Shown: piece after piece, positions 6,224 through 15,415 of the stretch
Layout of the letters: each line of letters begins with the position of its first letter
How positions within the stretch are numbered: the stretch's first letter is position 1
NCBI GenBank assembly: GCA_955652585.1
Contig: CATPBF010000007.1
Span: 1-25,377, forward strand
Length of the DNA stretch: 25,377 nucleotides
Direction: 5' to 3'
Origin: Candidatus Dormiibacterota bacterium
GTDB lineage: Bacteria; Chloroflexota; Dormibacteria; Dormibacterales; Dormibacteraceae
Notes under the pieces: model-generated
Databases searched by the model: none
What the model was told of the DNA's origin: nothing
Seen by the model: the letters and a program-made list of their open reading frames with translations, nothing else
Translations under genes and position numbers: made by a program

Positions 6224-8239
6224 CTAGGAACTCGCGGACTTCGGCGGTACCGTCGAAAGCGACGAGCGCCGCAATCGCTCTCCCTTGCGGCAGAACTCGT
6301 CTACCGTGCCGATGAGCTCGGCGTGAGACCAGGTCAGCGGGGACACCGAGAGGGGCGCGCCGGTGTTGGGGTCGAGCTGCTCCGAAAGTAGCCCCCCTGG
6401 GAGCTGGTGGGCAACGACCCAATTGATGATGTCTCGCGCCGGCTTCAGGTCATGAGTCGTCTTGGCGACGGCGATGTACCACTGCGCCATCCAGAGCGTG
6501 CAGATGAACCAGGGGTTCCCCGGAACCTTGCGAATATCCGGGTCGGCGCGAAAGTAGTAGTCGTCTGTGTAGCGAGCGATCCCGCCCGCGGCGGCGTGGT
6601 TCGTGAGCTGATCCGAGATTGCGACCATCGTCTCAGTGATGCGCGTCTCATCCGGCGCGTACATGCCGAATCGCCATAGCCCGGAGATGGCGCTGTCGAT
6701 GACCATGTCCACGGTCATGGTGCCGTCCTCCTCGACGGCGATCCGGCGTGCGAACCGACCGAGCTCCGACGTGTAGAGGTGCGTGTCGGCTGCCTCCTTC
6801 AGGCGCTCGGCGGCATCCCGATAGCGCATCGCAGCCGGGCCGTCGCCGAAGAGCTCGGCAAAGCTCCGAGCGGCATCGAGCCCGCCCCAGACCGCGCCCA
6901 CCGTGAATGCGTGCACGCCCCACCGCTCTTCCCATAAATCCCACGAAGGCTGGATCAGCCCATTCCGCTGGTCGACGTAAGTGACCATCCAGTCGGCGGC
7001 CGGCACGATCAGCGACGTGTAGAGGTCAACGACGAAGTCGAGATTGCGGTGGATCCTGTAGTGCTGCCACAGCGCCCAGAGCACCAGCCCGGTCTCATCC
7101 TCCTGGATCGGCAGCGTGCGCGCGCCGCGAGCGTCGACCCACGGAAGCCACGAGCTACCGGGATTGCCGTACGGCGTGTACTTGTGCAGGAAGAAGCCCT
7201 CTTCGACCAGCGACTCCTGGCAGAACGTGAAGAACTGCCGCGTGATGTCCTCATGGCCGGCTCGGTCGAGGGCGTTGGCAACCAGCGCGCCGTCGCGCGG
7301 CCATGCGTATGCATACGTGTCGCGCGCGAACTTCGTGATGTCGAAGTCGGTTGCGGCGATGATGGCGCCGTGGTTGTCGGCGTGGGTGCGCGCCGTGAGG
7401 ATGCTCCGCCGGTATAGCTGGGTAACGTCGGCGCCGAGCTCCTCGTCGATGTGGCGGTGATCCTTCTCGGACCAGACCTGCCAGTAGGTTTTCGTGCGTC
7501 CCTGGTAGACGGCAGGCCCGCGGCCCATGATCAGGTCCTGTCCATAGGTCGACACCTCGCTCAGCCGCGCGCCCATGCACAGCCAGTGGGTCACTGTTCG
7601 CGACTCGCCCGCGGCGCCCGGTCCGAAATCGAAGCCGACCGTGCAGTCGACCGATCCTTGCTCGATCGGGTTGCGACCGAGCACGCCGTCCTCGGCGTCG
7701 ACCCATGTCCCGGCGAGCCCGTTGCCCTTCTTGCCGTTCGCCCACGTGTCGATACCGAACTCAGCGCTACCCGACTGACCGCCGACGAGGAAGTAGCGGT
7801 TGCCCTTGTAAGCGATCACTCCGCGATGTCGAGGGTCGTACGCGACCGTGTTGCCGATATCCGAACCCTCGATGTACCAGTCGTAGTGGAAGAAGACGCG
7901 TCCGACTTTGAAGCCCGCGGGGCTCGTCACCTCGACATTGCGGATGAACCAGTTGCGGGCGAGGTCGACGTAATCCGCGAACTTAACCGTGATCCCCAGC
8001 GTAGGGTGCTTCAGCGTGACGTCGGTGACGAGCGAATCCTCGACGTAGCCGAGCCGGCGGTCCCAGGCGGGGTTGTCGAGCCAGGCAAATCGGCCGTCGA
8101 TAAAGAAACCGGTCCGGCAGACGTTGCCCATGGTCTGGTTGGCGTCGCCGACGCGAGGGAAGTAAATGTCACGAACCGAGTAGTTGGCGTCGAAACCAAC
8201 CAGCACGTTGCCGTTTCCAATCACCAGGCTTCTAGGCAC
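6224..8239 (-). CDS. GH15 glucoamylase / glucodextranase-type glycoside hydrolase
   Basis: A 671-residue bacterial-type GH15 enzyme, an inverting exo-acting alpha-glucosidase releasing glucose from the non-reducing ends of alpha-glucans or oligosaccharides. An N-terminal beta-sandwich domain (about residues 1-255) precedes an (alpha/alpha)6 barrel (about 270-650). Family segments include YAWPRDGALVANAL at 311-324, PSWDLWEERWGVH at 431-443 carrying the general acid (Glu437 or Glu438), and GGLLSEQLDP at 615-624 with Glu620 as the general base. There is no signal peptide, so the enzyme should act in the cytoplasm, perhaps on glycogen- or trehalose-related sugars. The start is GTG at 8239. A TAGGAT box 12 bases upstream and no Shine-Dalgarno sequence suggest a nearly leaderless mRNA. 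It stands alone, converging with the carboxylase gene and diverging from the YgjP-like gene. Confidence 0.92.
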   Translation of the reverse strand: MPRSLVIGNGNVLVGFDANYSVRDIYFPRVGDANQTMGNVCRTGFFIDGRFAWLDNPAWDRRLGYVEDSLVTDVTLKHPTLGITVKFADYVDLARNWFIRNVEVTSPAGFKVGRVFFHYDWYIEGSDIGNTVAYDPRHRGVIAYKGNRYFLVGGQSGSAEFGIDTWANGKKGNGLAGTWVDAEDGVLGRNPIEQGSVDCTVGFDFGPGAAGESRTVTHWLCMGARLSEVSTYGQDLIMGRGPAVYQGRTKTYWQVWSEKDHRHIDEELGADVTQLYRRSILTARTHADNHGAIIAATDFDITKFARDTYAYAWPRDGALVANALDRAGHEDITRQFFTFCQESLVEEGFFLHKYTPYGNPGSSWLPWVDARGARTLPIQEDETGLVLWALWQHYRIHRNLDFVVDLYTSLIVPAADWMVTYVDQRNGLIQPSWDLWEERWGVHAFTVGAVWGGLDAARSFAELFGDGPAAMRYRDAAERLKEAADTHLYTSELGRFARRIAVEEDGTMTVDMVIDSAISGLWRFGMYAPDETRITETMVAISDQLTNHAAAGGIARYTDDYYFRADPDIRKVPGNPWFICTLWMAQWYIAVAKTTHDLKPARDIINWVVAHQLPGGLLSEQLDPNTGAPLSVSPLTWSHAELIGTVDEFCRKGERLRRSSLSTVPPKSASS

Positions 8240-8251
8240 GGTTTGGTCGCA

Positions 8252-8257
8252 ATCCTA
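8252..8257 (-). promoter_or_regulatory. Candidate -10 box of the glucoamylase gene
   Basis: TAGGAT on the minus strand ends 12 bases before the GTG start at 8239. No Shine-Dalgarno sequence lies between, so the 5' leader would be about five bases or none. No clear -35 box is seen. Confidence 0.35.
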
Positions 8258-8288
8258 GGGATGTGCGTAGAAAAACGCGCTTAACAAT

Positions 8289-8300
8289 CTGGGTGCCCAG
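8289..8300. promoter_or_regulatory. CTGGG-TG-CCCAG inverted repeat, operator candidate
   Basis: Perfect 5-bp arms separated by two bases lie where the -35 element of the TAGAAT promoter (8318-8323) would be. This is the divergent gap between the glucoamylase and YgjP-like genes. Function is inferred from position only. Confidence 0.25.
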
Positions 8301-8317
8301 GTCTGGCGGGCGGCGCT

Positions 8318-8323
8318 TAGAAT
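8318..8323 (+). promoter_or_regulatory. Candidate -10 box of the YgjP-like gene
   Basis: TAGAAT, one mismatch from TATAAT, lies 41 bases before the TTG start at 8365. It would give a leader of about 35 bases that includes the GGAG Shine-Dalgarno sequence at 8351-8354. Confidence 0.35.
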
Positions 8324-8364
8324 CGCCCTGAACACCCGTCCCAGCAACATCGGAGCACAACGCC

Positions 8365-8883
8365 TTGAACAGTCCCGCAAGCGCCTTTCCGCCTCCCATA
8401 CGCATCGTCGCCACCCGCAGGCGCCGCCGCACGGTCGCCGCGAGGCTGCGGGCGGGCATCCTCGAGCTGCTTGTGCCCGACTGGATGTCGCAGGCCGAAC
8501 GGCTGAGGTGGGCGGAGGTGATGAGCAGGCGCCTGCAGCGGCGCGTCGAGAGATCGCGCCCTTCCGACGAGCGGCTGGCAAGCCGCGCGACGTCGCTCAA
8601 CGAGCGGCACTTTGGCGGCAGCTTGCGGTGGACATCCATCGAGTTCGCCGAGATGGCCCATCTGTGGGGCAGCTGCACCTTCACCTCGGGTGCCATCCGC
8701 ATTGCCACCCGCGCGTCCGCGCTCCCTGAATGGGTGCTCGATTACCTACTGGTGCACGAAATGGCGCACCTGGAGCACAGCGACCACGGACCGGCTTTTC
8801 GTGAGCTCGAGAAGCGCTACCCGCTCAGCGAGCGCGCACGCGGTTACCTGATGGCCCTCGACCACGGAAGCGAACCCGACTGA
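8365..8883 (+). CDS. YgjP-like (DUF45) zinc metallopeptidase
   Basis: A 172-residue protein with the YgjP/SprT-like zinc-peptidase core. HEMAH at residues 131-135 gives two zinc ligands and the catalytic Glu132, and His141 in HSDHGPAF is the expected third ligand. The family's WGSCT segment is present at 101-105. The N-terminus is Arg-rich (residues 18-29), perhaps nucleic-acid binding or basic surface. It is cytoplasmic with no signal peptide. The start is taken as TTG 8365 because GGAG at 8351-8354 sits at good spacing and no in-frame ATG or GTG lies before the conserved region. The cellular substrate of the family is poorly known. It is a single gene, 13 bp from the convergent GMC gene. 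Confidence 0.85.
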   Translation: MNSPASAFPPPIRIVATRRRRRTVAARLRAGILELLVPDWMSQAERLRWAEVMSRRLQRRVERSRPSDERLASRATSLNERHFGGSLRWTSIEFAEMAHLWGSCTFTSGAIRIATRASALPEWVLDYLLVHEMAHLEHSDHGPAFRELEKRYPLSERARGYLMALDHGSEPD

Positions 8884-8896
8884 GGCGGTATTCGAC

Positions 8897-10387
8897 CTAC
8901 AGGTCGCTCTGCACGAACTCCGCCACCCGTTCGCCGATCATCATCGTCGGCAGGTTGATGTTGGCCCGCGGCACGGTCGGCATGACCGAGGCGTCGGCGA
9001 CGTAGAGGTTCTCGATCCCGCGCACACGGCAGCGATCATCGACCACCGCCATTTCATCGCGATCGGACCCCATGCGGAGTGTTCCTGAGGGGTGGTAATC
9101 AGTGGCGTGGAAATCGAGGAAATGGGCACGTAGGGCCTCCTCGTCATGTGCAGTCGCAGGGTCGGGCAAGAGCAGCTCGCACTTTATGGTGTCGCTGAGA
9201 ACGCTCGCGACCTGAAAGGCCACTTTGCCACCAGCCACGAGACGCTCCAGGTCCCGCGGATTCGAGAAATAGCGGTGGTCGATGTGAGGCGCTACCCGCG
9301 GATCGCGCGAGAGCGCCTGCACGATGCCCTTGGATTCGCAGTTGCTGACCTCGACGACGAAGCCGTTCAAGCCCGGCATGGCGAAGAGCTCCCCGAACAC
9401 GAAGGTGAACTTGACGTCGTCCACCGCCAGGTCGGGAGAAGTCCGCAATTTGAGGGTCGGCCCGATCGGGATGAAGCCCGATGGGACGCGCTGTTCAGCG
9501 TCGACCGCGATCAGGGAGAGCACATGGTCGAGAAGGTTCTCGCCAACGCCCGGTAGGTCAAGAACCGGGTCGACTCCGATCCGTCGCAGCAGATCGCGTG
9601 GGCCGACGCCACTGCGCTGCAGGATCTGCGGCGAGTTGTAGGCGCCTGCCGCCAAAATGACCCTGTCGGCTTCGATCACCTCGCCCCCGGCCAGTCGGAC
9701 GCCGACCGCGCGGCCGGCCCGGATTACGATCGTGTCAACGAGGGTGTCCCCCTGGATGGCCAGGTTGGAGCGCGATCGCGCTGCGGCGATGTACGTCAGT
9801 AGAGTGCTTTGCCGTTGCCGATCCTTCAGGTTCCTCGGTAGGGGCCCGACGCCTACCGCCTCCGGGCGGTTCAAATCGTCGACGTCCGAATGCCCGAGCT
9901 CCATGCAGGCTGACCGGACCAGCTGCTGGAACTCGTTCAGCGGCTCTCGTTCGACGTGGATGGGGCCAGAGTTCCCGTGGTATGGAAGCTCGCCGAACTC
10001 ACGGTCGGTCTCCAGTCGATTGAAATACGGCATGCATTGCGCCCAGGTCCACGAGGGCGCACCGCGAGCTGCCCAAGCGTCGTAGTCCTGGGGCTGCCCC
10101 CGGAGCGCGAAGCTCGAGTTGACGCTCGAGCTGCCGCCAAGGATGCGGCCGCGCGGCAGTGCGCTCCGAGTCTTGCGGTCGAGGTAGTTCCAGTCGTACT
10201 CGTCAACACCGCTGCCAAGTCGCACGTAGCGAACCGCGTCTGGAACATCGTTCCCAGGGTCGGGCCCGGCCTCGAGCAGAAGCACCCGAACCTTCGGATC
10301 TTCACTCAGCCGGCTGGCCACGACCCCGCCACCAGAGCCTGAGCCCACCACGATCACGTGATTCCGGCCTGCTGGACGAGCTGTCAT
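8897..10387 (-). CDS. GMC-family FAD-dependent oxidoreductase (choline dehydrogenase-like)
   Basis: A 496-residue glucose-methanol-choline oxidoreductase that oxidises an alcohol using FAD. The Rossmann dinucleotide-binding segment VIVVGSGSGGGVVASRL begins at residue 11, and the adenine-ribose acid is Glu39 in LLLEAG. The GMC signatures GRILGGSSSVN (80-90) and GAYNSPQILQRSGVGP (248-263) are present. The active site is His432 in YHPSGTLRMG, with Asn476/Asn478 in RANINLP. It has no signal peptide. Its ATG directly follows the TAA of the ADH gene (TAAATG, zero spacing), so translation is almost certainly coupled. The substrate cannot be read from sequence. A two-step oxidation pathway with the ADH is plausible inference. 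Confidence 0.9.
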   Translation of the reverse strand: MTARPAGRNHVIVVGSGSGGGVVASRLSEDPKVRVLLLEAGPDPGNDVPDAVRYVRLGSGVDEYDWNYLDRKTRSALPRGRILGGSSSVNSSFALRGQPQDYDAWAARGAPSWTWAQCMPYFNRLETDREFGELPYHGNSGPIHVEREPLNEFQQLVRSACMELGHSDVDDLNRPEAVGVGPLPRNLKDRQRQSTLLTYIAAARSRSNLAIQGDTLVDTIVIRAGRAVGVRLAGGEVIEADRVILAAGAYNSPQILQRSGVGPRDLLRRIGVDPVLDLPGVGENLLDHVLSLIAVDAEQRVPSGFIPIGPTLKLRTSPDLAVDDVKFTFVFGELFAMPGLNGFVVEVSNCESKGIVQALSRDPRVAPHIDHRYFSNPRDLERLVAGGKVAFQVASVLSDTIKCELLLPDPATAHDEEALRAHFLDFHATDYHPSGTLRMGSDRDEMAVVDDRCRVRGIENLYVADASVMPTVPRANINLPTMMIGERVAEFVQSDL

Positions 10388-11425
10388 TTACGGCGTAAGG
10401 ACGATCTTGGTCGCCTCGCGGGCATCGAACATGCGGTAGGCCTCCTCGGCCTGATCGAGCTTCATACGATGGCTGATGATCCTGTCGGGCGTGAGCCGGC
10501 CTGCGGTGATCAGGTCGAGAAGCGGCCGCATGTGGGCCTGAACGTTGCACCATCCGGCGCGAAAGGTCAGCGACTTCAGCCACATACGCATGTAGGGAAA
10601 GTCGCCGATGGTCGTGCTCGGGACTCCGACCATCGAGATGGTGCCGCCACCCCGAACGGCCTGGACGGCGGTGTCGACGGCGGTTAGAAGGCCGACGCAC
10701 TCGATGCTCGCGTCGGCGCCGAAGCCGCCAGTGCTCGCTCGGATCGCCTCGACCGGGTTGACGAGTTTCGCATTGATCGGAATACCGCCCAGGTCCATCG
10801 CGGTCTCCAGCCGTGAGTCGACCATGTCGACGACGAGCACGCGCGCCGGACCAAAGAGCTGGGCGCACATCGTCGCCATCAAGCCGACAGGTCCCGCGCC
10901 GACCACGGCGACAACGTCGCCCGGTTTGATCTCGGCCCGCTCGGCGCCGAAGAACCCGGTCGCAAGGATGTCGCCGACGAAGATCGCCTGCTCGTCCGTC
11001 ATGCCCTGCGGAATGGGCTCCATCGAGTGATCGGCAAGGGGGACGACGACGAACTCCGACTGGCCGCCGCCAAGGTTGCCGAAATACTCGCCGTGACCGA
11101 ACGTCCCCTTGTCGACGCACTGGTTGAACCAGCCCTTGCGGCAAAACGCGCAGACGCCACATGAGGTGAAGAAGCTCGAGACGACACGGTCGCCCGCCTT
11201 GAACCGCTTGACTTCCGACCCGACCTCCTCGACGACGCCGACGAACTCGTGTCCGAGCACGGCTCCTTGGTTCATCGGAGTGTGGCCGTGCAGGATGTGC
11301 ATGTCGGAGCCGCAAACAGCGCCGAGCGTCACCTTGATCAACGCCTCGCCCGACCCTGTGATCGCCGGCTTCGGAACGTCCGTGACCTTGACGTCCCCGA
11401 TGCCCTGGAAGGTCAGCGCCTTCAT
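10388..11425 (-). CDS. Zinc-dependent medium-chain alcohol dehydrogenase
   Basis: A 345-residue MDR-family dehydrogenase, normal length. Catalytic zinc ligands are Cys38 (GAVCGSD) and His59-Glu60 (LGHEFVG). The structural zinc site is Cys89, Cys92, Cys95 and Cys103. The nucleotide-binding loop is VGAGPVGL (175-182), and an acidic residue at the end of the second strand (Asp200, VLVVDM) points to NAD rather than NADP. It oxidises an alcohol or polyol to the carbonyl in the cytoplasm. The ATG at 11425 is preceded at seven bases by TAGAAT and has no Shine-Dalgarno sequence, so a leaderless mRNA is likely. First gene of a two-gene operon with the GMC oxidoreductase, diverging from an SDR gene across only 37 bp. 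Confidence 0.92.
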   Translation of the reverse strand: MKALTFQGIGDVKVTDVPKPAITGSGEALIKVTLGAVCGSDMHILHGHTPMNQGAVLGHEFVGVVEEVGSEVKRFKAGDRVVSSFFTSCGVCAFCRKGWFNQCVDKGTFGHGEYFGNLGGGQSEFVVVPLADHSMEPIPQGMTDEQAIFVGDILATGFFGAERAEIKPGDVVAVVGAGPVGLMATMCAQLFGPARVLVVDMVDSRLETAMDLGGIPINAKLVNPVEAIRASTGGFGADASIECVGLLTAVDTAVQAVRGGGTISMVGVPSTTIGDFPYMRMWLKSLTFRAGWCNVQAHMRPLLDLITAGRLTPDRIISHRMKLDQAEEAYRMFDAREATKIVLTP

Positions 11426-11432
11426 GCCCGGG

Positions 11433-11438
11433 ATTCTA
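11433..11438 (-). promoter_or_regulatory. Candidate -10 box of the ADH-GMC operon (leaderless)
   Basis: TAGAAT on the minus strand ends seven bases before the ATG at 11425, with no ribosome binding site between. It lies back to back with the TAAGCT box of the SDR gene. Confidence 0.42.
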
Positions 11439-11447
11439 AGCCGACCC

Positions 11448-11453
11448 TAAGCT
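11448..11453 (+). promoter_or_regulatory. Candidate -10 box of the SDR gene (leaderless)
   Basis: TAAGCT ends nine bases before the ATG at 11463 without a Shine-Dalgarno sequence. The 37-bp gap to the ADH gene must hold both promoters, so their -35 regions fall inside the opposite gene. Confidence 0.35.
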
Positions 11454-11462
11454 TGACTCCGC

Positions 11463-12269
11463 ATGCGACTGAAGAATGCGGTGGTGGCCATCACCGGGGC
11501 CTCCAGCGGCATCGGCGAGGCGACGGCGCTGGAGTTTGCGCGCAAGGGAGCGCGACTGGCTCTGGGCGCGCGGCGGCTCGATCGCCTGAACGCCGTCGCG
11601 GAAAAGTGTCGCCAGAGGGGATCGCCCGACGTGAGCACGCGACATTTGGACGTCGGCCGGAACGCCGACGCCCGCGCGTTCGTGGCGGCCGCGGTTCGCG
11701 ATCACGAACGCATCGACGTGCTCGTCAACAATGCCGGCCTGGGCTGGATGGGCCGTTTGCATGAAATGCCCGATGAGAAGGTCGATGAGCTGTTGGCGAC
11801 CAATCTCGCCGGCGTCATCGCTTGCACTCAAGCGGCGCTGCCGCCGATGCTGGAACGGCGTCGCGGCGTGATCATCAACGTCGCTTCGGTGGTCGGGTTC
11901 AGGGCCGCTCCGTACTCGGCGGTGTACTCGGCGACGAAGTACGCGGTCGTCGGTCTATCGCATGCCCTTCGTGGCGAGCTCTCGGGCACCGGCGTGAAGG
12001 TCTGCGTCGTCTATCCCGGCTCCACCAAGACCGAATTCTTCGACGCAGCCGAGAAGCCGATCGGTCCTCAGTACTCGGCTTCGTGGGTGGCCAGGCTCAT
12101 CGTTCGCACTGCTCGCTTCCCGCGCCGCGACGCGATCGTGCTGCCGTTCCGGCTGGTGCACCTGACCGAGCCGATTTTCGGAGGGCTGGTCGACCACAGC
12201 ATCGGGGAGGCACGCCGGCTCGCGTCCCCAGGCCTCAGCGGGACCGGCCTTCCTCCACGCGACAGCTGA
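11463..12269 (+). CDS. Short-chain dehydrogenase/reductase (classical SDR)
   Basis: A 268-residue classical SDR. The cofactor motif is TGASSGIG at 11-18. Arg37/Arg38 at the end of the second strand favour NADP(H). NNAG is at 89-92, and the catalytic set is Asn114, Ser142, Tyr155 and Lys159 (YSATK). The C-terminal 60 residues (VLPFRLVHLTEPIFGGLVDHS) are more hydrophobic than a minimal SDR and may bind a bulky or lipid-like substrate. It acts as an NAD(P)-dependent alcohol dehydrogenase or ketoreductase, substrate unknown. It diverges from the ADH-GMC operon and ends three bases before the convergent DUF72 gene. Confidence 0.92.
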   Translation: MRLKNAVVAITGASSGIGEATALEFARKGARLALGARRLDRLNAVAEKCRQRGSPDVSTRHLDVGRNADARAFVAAAVRDHERIDVLVNNAGLGWMGRLHEMPDEKVDELLATNLAGVIACTQAALPPMLERRRGVIINVASVVGFRAAPYSAVYSATKYAVVGLSHALRGELSGTGVKVCVVYPGSTKTEFFDAAEKPIGPQYSASWVARLIVRTARFPRRDAIVLPFRLVHLTEPIFGGLVDHSIGEARRLASPGLSGTGLPPRDS

Positions 12270-12272
12270 ACC

Positions 12273-13175
12273 TCATTTCTGCCACGCCTCGAGCAGCTTC
12301 TCCAGCTGCTTCGCGTTCTTGACCGAATAATTCGAGTAGTTGTTGTTCATGAGCGCATGCACCACTTTGGCCGACTTCTCCATCTCCTTGATCCTCGGCA
12401 CCCATTCCATGAGCTCTTCGTCCTGGTAGTCGTAGCGGAAGCGCAGGTTGGGCGGGGCACCCTTCAGGTCCCAGGTCTCGTGGTTGCGACCGTGGAACCG
12501 GACCACCGCCAGCTTCGACGAAGTCACGTCGAAAACAGGCGGCATGCTGGTCTTATGGCCCGGCGGCACATCGACCGCGACGAGTGGAATGTCGCGCGAG
12601 CGCAAGAACGCGATCGTGCCGTCGAGGTGGCGAGCGTCCATCCACTCCGGCTTGCGGAACTCGACTGCGATCTGGAACCCGAACATGCGCTCCTGGCATT
12701 GCACGACATATGCGAGCGAGCGCGACGAGGGCAGGAACCAGGGCGGAAACTGGAAGAAGACGGCCCCCAGCTTGCCTGCCGCGCGCAGCGGCTCCAGAGC
12801 CTCACGAAACCGGTCCCAAGATTCGTCCATAAGCTCGGGCGGCATCTGCTCGAGGTAGATGTTCTTTTCGCGCAGCTTCTCCGGCAACTGGTCGCGGATG
12901 TCTTTGGGCAGCGCCATCGGCTTGGTGGGGTGATTGGTGAACAGCGAGAAGGACTTGACGTCGAACGTGAATCCCGCCGGAGTGCGCGCCACCCACAATT
13001 CCGAGTTCTCCTTCTTCGGCATGCCGTAGTACGTGGAGTCGACCTCGACCAGCGAGAACTGGCTGGCGTAGAAATTGAGGCGTTCTTCCGAAGACTTCGC
13101 GTTCATCGGATAGAACAGCCCCGAGTCGATCAACGACTTGTCGATCCACCCCGCGATGCCGGCCTTGACGGTCAC
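12273..13175 (-). CDS. DUF72 (YecE-like) family protein
   Basis: A 300-residue DUF72 protein, the family's TIM-barrel-like fold with no firmly established reaction. Typical segments are the N-terminal GIAGWIDKSLI, the pair VEVDSTYYGMPKKENSELWVARTPAGFTFDVKSF spanning residues 43-76, GAVFFQFPPWF near 138-148, IAVEFRKPEWM near 168-178, and a C-terminal MNNNYSNYSVKNA. The start is GTG at 13175. It is a single gene, diverging from the cyclase gene by 36 bp and ending three bases from the SDR gene. Confidence in the family is high and in any function low. Confidence 0.88.
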   Translation of the reverse strand: MTVKAGIAGWIDKSLIDSGLFYPMNAKSSEERLNFYASQFSLVEVDSTYYGMPKKENSELWVARTPAGFTFDVKSFSLFTNHPTKPMALPKDIRDQLPEKLREKNIYLEQMPPELMDESWDRFREALEPLRAAGKLGAVFFQFPPWFLPSSRSLAYVVQCQERMFGFQIAVEFRKPEWMDARHLDGTIAFLRSRDIPLVAVDVPPGHKTSMPPVFDVTSSKLAVVRFHGRNHETWDLKGAPPNLRFRYDYQDEELMEWVPRIKEMEKSAKVVHALMNNNYSNYSVKNAKQLEKLLEAWQK

Positions 13176-13211
13176 CGTCGGATGGTGTCACAAGTCCACA
13201 GAGCGAGCGTT

Positions 13212-15415
13212 ATGATCCGACCGCCCGTGGGCCGCTACATCCGCTACTGGTACACCTACCGCACCATCGTGGCGGTGCTCATCGCGCTGGTCCTGAGCGG
13301 GTCCATGTACTGGTTGTATACGCAGCAGGTCGCATGTGACAGCCGTTACGGCAGCTGCCTGGTCAACATCTCGGTCCATCCCGAGGACCGTTTCGTATCG
13401 GCGTCGAGCCCCGACAAGCAGGTCGTCATCGTCGGCATCGACAACCAGAGCGTGAAGGCGCTCGGCCAGTACCCCCTGCCACGCGGCTTTTACGCTTCCG
13501 CGCTGCAGACCCTCGAAAAGGACGGGGCGGCGGTGGTCGGTTTCGACGTCAGCTTCCCAGACGCGAGGGACCAGCAGGGCGATGTCCAGTTCGCCCGCGC
13601 CCTTCGGGACAGCACGCTACCGGTCGTCTTGTCTTATCCCGCCGGCGGACTCGACACCGGCAGCGGCAAGCTCATTCAGCAATCTGACTCCGGCATCGAC
13701 GAGATCCCGCTGAAGGCGTTTCGCTGCGCGGACGGCAACCCGGACCCCAAGGTTCCGTGCCAACAGCCGATCAAGAACGTGATCCTGGGCTCGACCGACC
13801 TCCAGCTCGACTCCGATGGCGTTGTGCGGCGGGTGCCCCTCTTCGTCCAGCCCGCGTGTTTCGCGCTCGGCACCTGTGCGACGCCCACGATCAACACGTT
13901 CGCTTTCTCCGCCTACCGCGCGGCCAATGCCGGAGCGGATCCCACCACCGGACCGACCCTGCAGGAATCGGGAGATCAGGCGACGTTCGGATCGATCTGG
14001 TCCGCTCAAGTCGACCGCACCGGTTCCACGCTCATCAACTTTTCGGGACCGCCGGGCAACTACGCGAAGAACGGGCAGTACGTCCACTTCAGCGATGTGG
14101 TGAACGGTTCCGTGTCGCCCGACCTCATCAAAGGCAGCATTGTGCTGATCGGCGCGTACAACCTGTCCGGCGTCAACGATTCGCAGCTTGTAGTCACCAG
14201 CGCGGGCAGCAACGGCACGTTGCCGATGGCGGGCGTCGAGCTGCATGCGAACGTCGTGCAGATGCTGGACGGGGCGGCACCTGCGCCCGGCACTCCTTCG
14301 AAGCTGCTCACGCGTGAGCCGGGCTGGGCCATCGCCCTGGTGATCGTTGCGTTCGCCCTGCTCATCGGCGTAGTCGCAGCTCGTGTCTCGGTGCTGAAGG
14401 GACTGGGCGCGACCGTCCTAGGTCTCGTGGTGTTCACGGTTGGGATGGCGTTTTTCGCGGCGTCGAGCGCTTTCGTCCCCGATCTGTTTCATCCGTGGCT
14501 CGCCATGGGTCTCACATATTCGGGCGTCACCGCCTACCGAGTGCTCTATGAGGATCGAGAGCGGCGGAAGGTGACATCGCTCTTCGGCCAGTACCTGAAG
14601 CCGGAGATCGTTACGCAGCTGGCCAAGACGCGAGGCGGCGTCGCCGACATCATGCGCGGCGGCGAGCGCCGAGACTTGACATTGCTATTCGTTGACATCC
14701 GCGGCTTCACGTCGATGTCCGAGTCGATGTCAGCGCACGACGTGACAGAGGTGGTGCAGATGTACCTCGATCACTTGAGCGGGACCATCTTCACCTGGGA
14801 CGGGACGGTCGACAAATATGTCGGCGACGAGATCGTGGCGTTCTGGAATGCGCCCCGGCTCCAGGAAAACCACGCCCTGCTGGCCGTGCGCTGCGCTTAC
14901 GACCTGATCAACCGCGCTCCTGAGCTGCAGCAGCGGCTACTTGCCAAAGGATTGCCACCGGTCCGGTGGGGGATCGGTGTCAATACCGGGCCCGCGGTGG
15001 TCGGCATGATGGGCTCCCGCAGCCGCCTGCAGTACACGGCACTTGGTGACACCGTCAACACCGCAGCCCGCTTCTGTGCCAGCGCGCCGGCCTTCCACCT
15101 CCTCATCGGCCAGGCGACGTACGACGAGTGCAAGGATTACATCGCGGTCGACCTCGTGCCGGGTGTGCAATTGAAAGGCAAGTCGGCGGAGAAATTCCGG
15201 ATCTACCAGGTGGTGGCGATCCGTGAGACGCCGACCTCTCCATGGGTGCAGTTCCCGACCGAGATGGCGGCGCAGGCTCACCAGGGTTTCGCCCAGCAGT
15301 ACACGCAGAAGTCGATTCTTGCGGCGGGCAACGCCGAGCCGAAAGACATCTTGATCGGCACCGAGGCGCAGGAGGCCTTGGCCGGCCAGGCGCCGCAGGA
15401 GTCGGGACCCGCCTC

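Noticed and set aside
7451..8284. A 277-codon plus-strand open frame over the glucoamylase gene
   Set aside because: Antisense to a well-conserved GH15 enzyme. Its product has no motifs and an antisense-type composition.
12357..13211. An in-frame open extension of about 285 codons upstream of the cyclase, antisense to the DUF72 gene
   Set aside because: The extension shows the His/Arg/Asp-rich composition of an antisense shadow in GC-rich DNA, while the DUF72 protein on the other strand is clearly conserved. The cyclase begins naturally near its first membrane segment.
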